A DNA stretch of 64,000 nt from Campylorhamphus procurvoides. Its lineage: Eukaryota > Chordata > Aves > Passeriformes > Dendrocolaptidae. The stretch is from contig WBMV01001906.1 in the NCBI GenBank assembly GCA_013396655.1, forward strand, positions 1,332,166 to 1,396,165. Direction: 5' to 3'. The number at the start of each line of letters is the position of its first letter. Positions within the stretch are counted from its first letter, which is position 1. Below are positions 11,401 to 22,900 of the stretch, in pieces. The position numbers and the translations under genes were made by a program. The notes beneath the pieces were generated by a model, which worked only from the letters and a program-made list of their open reading frames with translations, was not told the DNA's origin and did not search any database.

Positions 11401-14400
11401 CTAAGAAAATAAATTATTTCTGTTCTTACTGATCATTTCTTCAAGTCCCTTTCTCATCTGTGTTACAAACCCTTGTGTATGTGTTGGATTTGAACTTGGT
11501 GGGGACTTCAGAGGTGACAGCCCCCTTGGCCAGTGACCTCGTGTGCAAGCAAAGCTTGTTTGACCCTCAGTGCCACCTGATCCTCTGAGGACCAAGCAGC
11601 AATTTCTTGTTGCTCATCACTATTGAGCAGGGCAGTTTTTGCTAACATGGCAGAATGGTTCCTCTTCATTCTCAGCAAACAGGACATCTGGGGGAAAACT
11701 GGGGGAGATTCTCATTGTAGAGAAGTGTGGGCTGGACAGAAGCTTTTTCATTGGTAGAGGAAGCCTGGGTTTCCATTAGATGCCAGCAGTGCACACCAAA
11801 TTCTCTGTGATGTTGGCATTTCTGTGAGACAATAATGTCCACTGTCTCCTCAGTTTGTATTTTGTGATTTGGCTGGAGGAATCACTGCAAACGAATTAAG
11901 GAAGAGCTAAGCATTTGTTTTGAGTATTTCTAAGTTTGCAGAGGAAAAGAATAAACCCAACAAAACCTGGGAATGACTATAATTTATTGCCATGACTGTT
12001 ATCATTTCTTTCCAGACTCTGCAAACATTTGTCCTGCCACAGGGACAGCCTGTCCCTGTCTTCTCTGAACTGCTCTGTGGGATTTATGGATTTCATTACA
12101 ATTGATGCCACCTTTAAGGGGGTTTTTCCTTTCTGTGGGAAACCAGGAATGCTTTTCAAGCTGCCTGCAAACAAACAATTTTATAAAAAGTGCAGTGGGG
12201 GCTTCTTTCAATACACTTTACTCTTTTGGTTTTCCTCCATTTTCTCTATTTTTCTTGCTTTCTTTTGTGTTCTCCTTTACCTGTCTTTGACTCATACAAT
12301 ACACAGAAAGGTAGCTTTTAAAATGTCTATATGTACTTACAAGGCCTTGCATTTCCACAGAAATTTTATCTATATTTTACCAAAGAATGAATAAAATGAA
12401 AGAAAGAGAGGGAGCAAGGGGAAAAGGTTGTCAAGTTTTGTTGCTCAAGTTGATTATACTTTAGGTTTGGGTAATTTCTTGCAGTATAAGTGGGCTAAAA
12501 TGGACACTTTTCTTTCTAGTTGTTTTTTTCATTGTGTGCACATAGTTGATTCCAGTGACTGCAAGGGTAATTATTTCTTTGTTTGCCAGGAACATTAAAA
12601 TTGCAATGGTTTCTAAAGAAAATGTGCTCAGACTCCTTGAAAGTAAGTACACAATAGGCTATTACAGCTGCCTTTTCTACTGGAATTATTTTAAGTAAAA
12701 GTGATACACAGTAATTAACCCTTAGTGCTTGAGGATGAACATCATAGTCTCAATCAATGGGCACTTAGAGAACAAAGGGACAGGATGAGAAATTTCAAGA
12801 TTCACTTCTGAAAAGTGTCTAGTTGAACTGCTGGGATCTTCAATAGCAGTCGTTTTTCAATAGCATATTGGATTTCTCAGATGGTTATCTCATGTATTGC
12901 ATCAATAAAATATTTTTTTCCCTCACTTTGAAAAATGTGGAGATGAAGTTACAACTCGGTTGAGTGTGATGCCACATCTGCTGCTGGGAGACATAAGCAA
13001 TTACCTGAAAGGCAGCACAGACTTCTGGAAAAGTAACCCACCTTCAGTGCAAATATATGAGATCCTAATGGAAAAATATGAAGATAGCTAAAAAAGATGC
13101 TTTTCATTACAATTTAATCAGACTCATAAAACCAGGTACTTTTCTGTGGGTTTTTTTAAATCACTATACAATGCATGGAACTGCAAATAGACCTGCTTGT
13201 GATTGCACCTGATCTGTTAGGAATAGAATGGATTTCTTCGTATTTGGTTAATTCTGCTGGATGCAAATGTGGAGAGAACCTCTCGCCTTTGCTATTTATT
13301 ATAAATCACTGGTGGTGGTGGTCACTGCACGTTCTGGTTTGCACTTCAGTTTTCTAGGGTACATTTTTTTACAGAGAAAGACTGAGTAAAGAAGTATATA
13401 TAGCCTGGTGGCTTGGCTGGAGTTTCTTAGTGCAATGTGTCCACTTGTGTTTAATATATTGACAAGACGTTTTCACATCTGGTAACCACAGACTTTAGGA
13501 CTACTTTTGCAGTGACAGAATTTCCATTTTGATAAAGTAAGAGCAGTAATTTAAATGAATGGGCAGAAATGCAGTTGCTTTTGACAAGTATTTATCTTTT
13601 TAAGATGAGCATGTTTTCCTCTCTGCATCTCAGGGCTTCAGAAAGCTCTTCAGTGAAATCTGATGCTGGTTTGGGAATGGGAACTGTATGTTTATAGTCC
13701 TTGTCAAAAATAAACTATTAAATGGCTTGATTGACTTTAGTGCAATGAAAAAACCCTTTGAAAAGTCTTCTGTGCTATTAAGGGGCAGGAAAATAGTTAG
13801 CAGCCTATGCTTTCAGTATTCCTGCCTCTTCAAATTTAACTAATTGCTAGCAAAATGTTTACTTGAGATCTGAGATTCTTCTGTGTTGGGATTTAAATTG
13901 TCAGGTTTTTCCTGCTGATGCCATTTTCTCAAAGACTTGAAATTCTGCTGGATAAACAAATTCCTTTTACAAATCAGATGCTTCTTGCACTTGACTGCAT
14001 CAGTGGTTCAGGTAATTACTTTGATAGGGGATTTTATTGTGTTCTAATGTAATTTGCAATTGGGGATTTTTTCCCCTTCATCGAGTAATTTATACTGTGT
14101 AGTTATGGTAACTAATGTTGATTACCTATCAGACAGGATCTTCTGTTGTGGTGGCTAGGGCAGGTTAGGAGAGCTTCTGTAACAATGTGTTGTGTTTCAT
14201 GGACCTTTGAGCAGGTTCCTTGAGTTTGATTCAATTTGTAGGAGTGTTTGCTTGTGCTGGGGGAAAAGATCAGGCAGAAAAATCAGAAATCCTGAGAGAT
14301 CCAAAAGTCTGTGGTAAGTGCTGGGGGGACTTGAAATTGGATCCTAAATAATGCAGCCTGTTCTTACAGCTTTTTCTGTGTATGGTTCTCTAATTATGAA

Positions 14401-14569
14401 ACTCTAGAAGAGGTCTTGGCTCTGTATAATAAATTCAGTTTGCAGGCAAAAGCTCTGGAAGTACTAAACCTTTCCTGTCAGATATAGCACTCAGCACTCT
14501 GAAAATTTACTTAGATTTCAAACAGTAATAACCTCTAGGCAAATCCTGGGAACAGCTACTTCCAGTTTC
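5497..14569. other. Long non-coding stretch, no recognisable element
   Basis: About 9 kb with no repeat family, RNA gene or credible exon chain. Isolated exon-like pieces occur, for example 12590-12642 on the + strand. A 9-bp perfect inverted repeat, CTTCTGTAC and its complement, lies at 10372-10397. Sequence at 7200-7280 contains GAAAACTGAGGCTCAGA, which is faintly MIR-like but too short to call. Confidence 0.55.
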
Positions 14570-15078
14570 AGTCTGATCCAGGGGCTGAGCATCTGGAAAG
14601 CACCTTGGCAGAAAAGGCCTTGGGGGTCCTGGCGGACCTGAACCTGAACCAGGGCTGTGCCCTTATGGCAAAGAGCACTAAGGGTACCCTGGGCTGTGTT
14701 TGGAGCAGTGGTGTCAGCAGGTGCAGGAAGGTGATCCTTCCCCTCTGCTCAGCCCTGCTGAGGCCACACCACAGTCCTGTGCCCAGTTCAGGGCTCCCCA
14801 GTGCAAGGGAGACATGGAGCTCCTGGAGAGGGTGCCAGCAAAGGGCAACAAAGATTAGGAGGGGACTGGAGCACCCCTCCAATGAGGAAAGGCTGAGAGA
14901 GCTGGGACTGTTCTTCTTCTGGAGAAGAGGTGGCTCAGGGGATCTCATAAATGTCTGTAAGAAGATGGAGCCAAGCCATTTGTGCCAAAAAAGATGAAAA
15001 CCAGAGCCATGCAAAAAAGAAAAGCATTCAAGAAACTTCATGTCCTGCTTGTCAGTGTAACTGAACTTGAACCAGTAA
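14570..15078 (+). mobile_element. CR1 LINE fragment, ORF2 C-terminal end
   Basis: A 5'-truncated copy of the avian CR1 non-LTR retrotransposon in sense orientation. The frame from 14605 reads the C-terminal part of CR1 ORF2, with recognisable pieces EKALGVL, VILPLCSALLRPH, QQRATKI, GLEHPSNEERLRELGLF and GDLINV in the family order. The frame then breaks: a deletion around 14958 removes part of the usual sequence, and the following 120 bp still resemble the CR1 region just upstream of the 3' UTR. The true 3' end is missing. In CR1 this region follows the reverse transcriptase and is not itself the catalytic core. Substitutions and indels show an old, inactive copy. A 201-codon open frame on the opposite strand (14568-15173) is a shadow of this element. 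Confidence 0.9.
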
Positions 15079-16916
15079 GGAGACCTCATCTGCCTCTGCG
15101 AGTGGGGTGTGCAGGGAGCCAAGTGGGGACCTGTGGGGTCACCTGTGGAGCCTCTTGCTGTGAAGGGGGTCAATCCCAGCAGTGGAAGTCTCTGGCCTTG
15201 GGAGTGTGACTGCCAGGGAGTCTCACCAATGGTCAGACTGGGAAGTTTCCTTAGTAGTAACCGGAAGCCTTGTTAAGGCTCCCATGTGACAGTTTTTCAA
15301 GTGCTCTGGCACTGCACTTGAATCAAAGCCAGGATAAATTTGAAATTAAGATTTGAATGTGAATGTAATGGAAAGCCCCCCAAAGGCTCATATTGCAGTG
15401 ATAAAATATTCAAACAGGATCATTCCTTTGTTTGTATCAGGTGTCTGCCTAAGGTGCAGCAGATCAAAATATGATGTGTTGGTGTAGTACACAGATAGGG
15501 TGGTTCATGTTCTTGATGAGCACGAGTTAGATCTCTCAGCTTTTGCTGTGTAACATAGTATATGTTTTACCAGGCAGTATTTTGCATGTGTATTTACCTT
15601 AATTTCTACAAATTGGCTCATTTGTGTTTTATCATCATGAACCTATGATAAAAATGAACCTTTTCTGAATATTTTAGTAACCCTGAATTGCCCAGCTCTT
15701 TGCCAAATTTCCATTGCTTTATTCCTCTTTTTGACTCTCTTTATATTATGTTCTAATAGTGTAGCAATTATATTGCTATTTTATCTTCCAATTTTTATTT
15801 CTCTTTAGATTCTCTCTAGTTTTCCATTACTACTTTTACTCTTATCATATAACCTTTCCCCTTTTAGACCCCTTCCTTTCTTTTGAAAGCAGCCCTAAAA
15901 CCAACTCTGTTATTGAGAGCATCTCAAAATTCATAACTATTCACTCTGTGCTCTCAAAGCTGTGGCTGCTCTTCTCAAAGGCAAAAAATGGTCTAAGCAG
16001 CACTGGTAAATGTTGGTGAGTACTCTTTTGTTCCTTGCAACTCCTCAGAGGTTTGGATCTTGCTGTCTGTCACTGTTAAATGGGAGAAAGACAACTCTAG
16101 CAGTGCAGCTGAGCACGGCCATTTGCAGCAAAGTTAATATCCTGAGAGCTACAGTCACCTGGCAGTAAAATAACAGCTAAAATGGGCTCATGAGACCTCA
16201 GTATTGTGAACCAGCTCTGAAAGCACCATGTTGTATGTCACATATACTATAAAGACCTAGGACAAGGTAAAGGATTAGGCTACTGATTTCTTCTGTCTGG
16301 GATTTGCCAGTGTGAGAATGTAAATATTCTCCATCATTAGGTTTGTAAGGTCTAGCTGGTGGTTGTTGTACCCTTGCTAATCTAAAGGTATAAAGGGAAG
16401 CAGTATAGAACGAGTGTGCTTTGTTAACCAAATTGGCAGGGTGGTAGTGGTTGTGCTGCCTGTCTAAGGCTGTTCGATTTGTTTCAACCTCCCAGCCCAG
16501 TGGATTTGGTTATACAAAACAAATTGTATACAGCCCTTCCTTATATTTGTGTGTCTGTCCTGCAGGTATCTATTGCAGGATAAAAAACTCTATAGAGCCA
16601 TAGCACTAGACAAGGTTTGAATTTAACGATATATATAAAAAAAGATGCAGAGCTTTGATCCCCTGAATCAGCACTATCATGCAAGAGCAGCCTTGCAGGC
16701 AATGAACACTGAATGAGCATAACCAGCAAAACAGCCAAGCCACTAATGGTTGCATTTAATCTTTGATTCTGCAAATACGGCTCTGGTTAATGCCAAAGGA
16801 AACTGTTGATATATGCAAAACCCGGAGTGCATGCCTAATCAGAGACTGGGGCTGCAGTAAGTCACCCAGGAAAGTAAGAACATTTGCTAGAAAGACACCT
16901 AGAAAAGACAGATTAA
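15079..16916. other. Non-coding stretch, nothing recognisable
   Basis: GC-richer for its first 150 bp, then T-rich around 15700-15900. No repeat family or exon is recognised. Confidence 0.6.
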
Positions 16917-17090
16917 GGTTTGTTTGTTTGTTTAGGGCTTGTTTGTTTAGGTTTAACCACCTTAAACAAGATTTTAAAACAAACAGCAAACACAACCAAC
17001 CACCCAAACAAAATAACACCAACAGAAAGTCCCTCAAACAGAAGCCAAAAACAAACACCACAACAAAACCCCAACAAAGAAAGGAAGCAA
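16917..17090. repeat. GTTT-rich arm followed by AAAC-rich arm
   Basis: The left part (16917-16955) is dominated by GTTT units. The right part (about 16970-17085) is A/C-rich with many AAAC words, the complement of the left arm. Between them GTTTAACCACCTTAAAC forms a 6-bp stem. The whole can fold as an imperfect inverted repeat. It is probably a low-complexity expansion. Confidence 0.7.
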
Positions 17091-19406
17091 CTCCCCCCCT
17101 GCCCCATGCCTACAATCAGTAGAATTGACTGTGAATTATTTCTGAATTTTGTAAAAGCTCAGTTTCTCATCCATCATTTGTGTTGCTGTCTGCCCAGAAT
17201 GGAATGGAAGTGATGGAACAGTCTGACCCACTGGAGAGAAAGAGTTGTACTTGTGCTTGAGAGCTGGAGGTAAAAGGGCTTTTCTGGCAAATGAAATTCA
17301 GTAAAGTACCTGAAGGTATTGAAGGACCAGAGAGATGCTCCAATAATGTCATCTTAACGCTGCTGCTCAGCAGAGACCTATTTTGTTTCTGTAATTGGTG
17401 TCTTCTGCCAGGAGGGCCATTGCTTTTAGATACGTTTCTTTCTAAGCACGGCTTTTTGCAAAGCAGCCACTTAACCATCTTGGGCAGCAATGATAGGTAG
17501 CTACAGAGAAGTCACTTTAGATGAACTGCTCTGTGCCTGAGGTGTGAAAATAACTCAGTGTCTCACAAGTAGATGCATTCAGTTTGTAGATAATATGAAA
17601 CTAATTATGGGCTGGCAGGAAGGCTAACTTTCATTTCCCCTCTGTGTGGATTAATCTCTGTGTGAAGATTCACCAGCTTTTGCATTTTATTTTTTAGGGA
17701 TCTGGAACTTCCTTTGCAAAATGCTCCAGTTATATTTTATTAAATAATAAGTTTTCACCTTGAAACTAACAAATGCAGAAAAAAGAAGCCCAAGTGTATA
17801 TTTTGAATTGACAAGATAGCTGATGTTTAATCTCCCAAGAGTCCAAGTGCTATTACAGAACTTGTGTTTTGCTGTTCTTCTTTCAATTACAGAAATAATT
17901 CTTTCTCCCAGGCACAGGGTTTGAATCTTTTCCAAAGGTTTTTAATGGCTTGAACATTGACAGATATTCTTTAACATTTTAAAAGCTCTCTCCAAAGCCA
18001 AGAGGGTCTTTTAGGAGCCTGTGATAATTTTTATGGTCATGCTGTATTGCCTCTTAATTGAAAAATGCTCTGGAAGCAGAAGATGTAGACAGTAGAAAAG
18101 ACATAATTTTTCCTATTTTCCTTGATTCTAGAAGGGTTTTTATACTTTGGTACCTGGATAATTGAAAGATAGTGGAATTGTGGGGAGGAGGAAGATCAGG
18201 AGAAAACCTACTGCAGCAGCCTAAATGTCAGTGAACATAAACCGTTCTTTCCTTGCTTGCTAAGTGTTCCAGTTTCTATATTTACATTGACATGGAAGCT
18301 GGAACTTGGCCCTTATAAAATGTATTGTGATATAGCTTCTTGTTCTTTTTTACGGGTACTTTGTGCCTTTGTTGGCACATCTGTGCAGAGGTTTTAGAAC
18401 AAGTAAGAGTCCACGTGTGTAAATCCTGATCACCATGAAACACCAAGGAAATAGGACATAGAGTACTAACATAAGGTGGAGTGTCTGCCAGAGGAAGTCA
18501 GGATTGTATCAAGTAAAGGAGGCCTTTTCTTTTGAGATTTGATGGTGTGAACTTTCTTGGGTATCTCAAACTTGTCTACACTCAGCATCAGTCTTGGCTG
18601 GTCGATCTCTCCTGATGTCACCACACTCCCATGACTTTTCCTGCTGCTTTTCTTCCAGAGGTCCCAGTTTGTTCCCAGGTTGTCTAGGGTGGGAGTTGTG
18701 CTTGTATCTTCTCTGGTGCACTTCCCGTTTGGGCACTGAATGGAGAGCTGTTCTTGGCCATTTCAGTCAGCTGCCTGGGTTTCAGGTGGAAGAGTCAGGA
18801 TTTCCAGTGGAGCAGCCAGGGCTGGGGTGATGCTTCCCACACAGGAACATCTCTGGGCTCACACTACAGTCCTGGCATGGGGTGTGAGGGCAGGTTAGTG
18901 AGAAGAGGGACTGGCTTAAACCCCTGCAACATCATTTGCCAGAGCTCATCTTCCAAGGAATTTAATACAGTGAATGAACAATTATTGAGAAAATAGTTCC
19001 CTTTAAGTAAAGGAGAAATGGAACCCTTTCCTTCGGAGTGGTGCTACAGGTCAGCTCTCAGTCTCTGACTGACTACAGGCCCTTCAGCCTGAGGAGACTG
19101 CTGCTGAGGAAGGGTCCTCTACTAGTCTAGGTGGCATTTCTGTTCCTCCAGAGCTCTCTGCAGAAGGGAGTGGATTTTGGTGTGCCTTGCAATATTTTAA
19201 AATCTCATTGAAGTGTGGGGAGAAATAACTTTGGGTGGTAATCCCTGCAGAATGGTATTTAAATATATAGATACTTTGTTGATATGGAGATTCATTCCAT
19301 TAAACATTGTTCTGTGTGGTTTTTTTGCTGATGATGTGAATGTTAGGATAGGGAGTGCTTAATCTGCTTTTGTTACTAGTATTTAAGTTATATTCTGAGG
19401 TATCAA
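17091..19406. other. Non-coding stretch, nothing recognisable
   Basis: Contains a GC-richer block at 18590-18990 with two overlapping short frames that match nothing I know. No repeat is recognised. Confidence 0.55.
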
Positions 19407-19435
19407 AGAATTTTACCCCTGAAGGGTAAAATTCT
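19407..19435. other. Perfect 12-bp hairpin with 5-nt loop
   Basis: AGAATTTTACCC, then loop CTGAA, then GGGTAAAATTCT. Both arms are exact complements. By simple counting, a perfect 12-bp stem with a loop under about 10 nt is expected about 0.03 times in 64 kb of random sequence. Function is unknown. Confidence 0.8.
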
Positions 19436-19590
19436 GGATCTGATGTTTGCATTATGGAGATATTTCTCATGACTGAGTCCTTGTGTGTTCAGAAAAGTGT
19501 TGCATGCTGTGAGACAAAAGTATCAGTGGCTCTTTGTATGCTTATAGAGTATTTTTTTCTGTTTGCTTTGCCTACTTTGAGATGAAGCGA

Positions 19591-19622
19591 ATTTTTTTTT
19601 TTACTTTTTAATTTTTTTTTTC
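19591..19622 (+). repeat. T-rich tract
   Basis: Two runs of ten or more T separated by ACTTTTTAA. Simple low-complexity sequence. Confidence 0.9.
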
Positions 19623-19799
19623 AGTTTTTGATATCAGGGAATTATATCAATCCTTTATCTACTCAAAGGGAAAAAAAAGTCTGATCTGTAACATTTAACA
19701 AGTGTTGCCAGAGGAATGGCTTTATTTTGTTACCTCAGTGAACATCATAGTGTTTTGCTTTTCCATTGTCATCTCTGTGATACTTAGTATAATAAATAA

Positions 19800-19970
19800 T
19801 AGTGGTACTTTGCTCTTACACTGTGCTTTTGTCCATTGATCTCAGAGAGGGTTATATGGAAGAGGTCACTATTATTGCCCTGTTTCAAGATGGAGAAACA
19901 CAGAGGTGAATTGAGTTTCTGAAGGTTATCCAATGTGAGAGAGCTGGCAGAGAAATTTCTGTCAGTGTCA
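19800..19970 (+). mobile_element. MIR/CORE-SINE-like element of amniote type (decayed)
   Basis: The stretch follows the layout of the ancient MIR-type SINEs. First comes a segment like TTTT.TCCATTGATCTCAGAG (19827-19846), then GAGGTCACTATTATTGCCC (19862-19880), then TTTCAAGATGGAGAAACACA (19882-19901), then a region ending GAGAGCTGGCAGAG (19938-19951). These correspond in order to the family's typical ATCTCAAAG, AGGTA-TATTATCCCC, TTTACAGATGAGGAAACTGA and CAGCTAGTAAGTGGCAGAG stretches as I remember them. Divergence is heavy, as expected for an element fixed before birds diversified. It is not autonomous and shows no open frame of interest. A profile search is needed to name the subfamily. Confidence 0.65.
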
Positions 19971-22900
19971 TTTTTCATTAGAAAAAGCTGATTCACTGCA
20001 ACTGAAACCTTTCATGGCAACTCATTAGTGTCCCAGAAGTTAGGCATCTCCAGAAGCCACTGAAGATGTCATGTGCTGTAGGAAATGAGCAGCTAGAAAT
20101 GTGGTGTCAGGGGCATCTGGTGTGGACAGGGAGGATGGAGGTTTCACTTTTAGAACTGAAGTGAACAGGAGTTTGAACCTGTCTCCCTCAAGGGGGTGTC
20201 CCTGTCCATAGGCATAGTCATACTTGGTCATACCCAGCAGTCAGACAGAGCATGGCCTTTCTCAGACAGACAGCTCAATGAACAGTGCATCTAGTGAAGA
20301 GGTTTAGGCTTCTAAAAGCTGGTTCCGTGGTTGATCCTTGGTGTGGATGGGATTTTCTGTGCATTAAGGAGTGAGTGGACTTTATAGCTACCCTATCTTT
20401 AGTATGTAGGAAATAAAAAAACTCATTGGTGTCTAAGACTTTACAGCTAAGGAAACTCTCTTCTAAGGGCTGCCTTTTTCATACAGCCTTTTGGAAGTGC
20501 TTATATTTTAAACTTGGTAATGGATTGAAAACCTACTTTGAGGAAAGGAAGGAATGAGAGCAGAAGGATAGATAGGTACCAACATACTATAATGCCATGT
20601 ATGATATTTTCCTCAAGAACCCCAGGCAGAGTCATCAGAGGGTATTGATTTTAACATGACCTATCTAGGAAACTTTGGAAACAACAAATGTTTCACTTTT
20701 CAATCCACCAGGTCCAGCTGATGATTTTGGGCAAGGGATCATGTTTACATGCAGAGGTAATGGTGGCCTTTTGCCAAGGAAACCCTGAAAATAAAAATCC
20801 AGACCAAACCTCTCAGGTTGAGTATTTCACATGGCAAGTTCATTCAGACTCAAAAATACAAAGTGCAGGCTGGGTGTGAAGTTACTCTTGCATTTCATGT
20901 GTGTAAGCAGGAAGACAAGAAAACTGCTTTGCTCTAAGATGCTGGAGCAGCCATTGAGCTTTGGGATAGACAGCTGGAGGCAGCTTGACCCCGCAAAGAA
21001 CAACAAGATAAATAAAAAATAGCAACCTGTTTTCAATAATTCAGACTGAAATACTGAAGAAAGGATTTAGTCTTGTGCACGTCTTTTGAAGAAATGTTGG
21101 CAGTCTCACATAAGAGAGCGCTGTGACTTTGTTCAAGAGATCAGTGGAGCAGGCAGCCTTCATACACCTTTCTATGCTGAGCCCAAGTCAGACAGGCAAA
21201 AGAAAAAAGGGAAAAAAGATCTTCAGCAGGGAAGGAAAGGAGCCATAACCCCGCTCACGGTGTGAGTTGTAGCATGACTGCAGTGGGTAGAGAAATCCTC
21301 CAGTTTTGCCATTGGAAAGGCTGCAGTAGGACACAATGGGGTGTGAATATATGGCTCACAAAGACATGGCTTACATGGCAGGGAAGTTTGGTTAGAGAGA
21401 GCTGGGGTCATTTTTGAAGACGGAGTTTAACTATGAGGAAAAGAGGGACCTCTGATCTTGCAGGACCCCAGTGATTGGCAGGGGTGGGAGAGAAAAAGGT
21501 GGGAGGAAAGAAACATGGCAGTACCCAGGAAGGGAGAGGGAGTGAAGGATGCATTAGGTGAATGCCAGGTTGTGATCCTGAGGCATTCTGTGCAGCACTG
21601 CCTGCTGCTTTCTGCCTGCCTTAGTCCCCACAAGGGGTCTGCCATACCAGTTACCATCTTCTCACAGTCCAGGTAATAAGAATTACTGCCTATGGCCTGC
21701 CAAAAATTAAATGCTTCTCCCTTTCTCTGAGAACTTTTAGCAATGGGTCCCCATCACATGAAATTGCTGCTGACCCCTCTCTGCCTTTTAAGAGATCCTT
21801 GCTATTACCTTAGTAATAAACTGCCCAAGACTCACAATCAGTGTAACAGCCTCCCTGACTGTGAACCTCATTATAACTTTCCCCCCTCCTACTGAAAGTC
21901 CACCTCTTCTTAATCTTTGTCTTATAAATCAGTTCCTGTCATGGGAGAGTATTACACAAATTTTGAAAAAAATAATTGTGCAGCTGCGTTAATCAAAGGA
22001 ATAGTGTGCTGAAGGAAATGTCAGGCCTATTAGCTTGTCAGTGATTGGTGGCAGGAAAGCTGCTTTCAGCTAGTTTGCATTGTTTCCTCAACGCTAATTA
22101 ACAGACTCAGTACCTTTTAAAATATGATAAAAAGGTGAGGCGGGGGAAGGCCCCAAGATGTGTGTTGCTGTAGTGGGAGTGGAACAACAGGTCTGCCACA
22201 CGTGAGAATCTTTAATTCGAAGCACCCTTGTCCTTAAGGTGGCTTTCCTGTGCCTTTTTTTTTTGTTTGCAGTAGATTTCTAGGAACCGAAAATGCTAAG
22301 CAAGTTATCAGACAGTTGTCACTTTATTTTCAGAAAGGAGTTTTTGGTTGCCTGGGCAGATGGGGACAGCAGCAAGGGTCATGAACTTGCTATGGCTACC
22401 TGCAAGATTAAGCCATGTGGTAGCACCTCGCTGTGCCACTCTGGGCCTGATTGATGACTCATTGGAATCTACACAAGTCTGATTCTCAGTTTGCTATTGT
22501 CAATGTAATTTCTGAATAATGGCAGAGTTGTCCTGAGCTCCTGAGTGCTGGTGGTGCTGCTCGCTGCTGTCACTGGGTTACAGGCAGCACCCTTGGCTGG
22601 CCAGGAGCCCCAGGGAGGAGTGTGGTGATGCAGAGCAGGTGTGTGCTTTGCAGGGACAGAGATGCTGTCACTGTGCTGTCCAAGTGGACACTGTGCTATA
22701 GGCCTGCCCTCGGTGTGCCCAAGCTGCAGACAAAAGAATGTTTTATGATTCTCTGTTCTCACCAACCCTGACTGTCTGGGTGAATGTCCTGTTCATTGCA
22801 TACAAACTGCTGACTGTCATCATCTCATAAAGGCAGACTAGAACGCTTTCAGTCATCCTGGGTATTCTCTGAGCTTCTTATTATCAGAAAGCTCCTGTGA

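Noticed and set aside
14568..15173. 201-codon open frame on the minus strand
   Set aside because: It lies antisense to a CR1 ORF2 fragment whose + strand matches the family. It has no independent coding evidence.
16763..17122. 119-codon frame rich in N, K, T, P and Q
   Set aside because: Its composition follows from the AAAC-rich low-complexity tract it covers.
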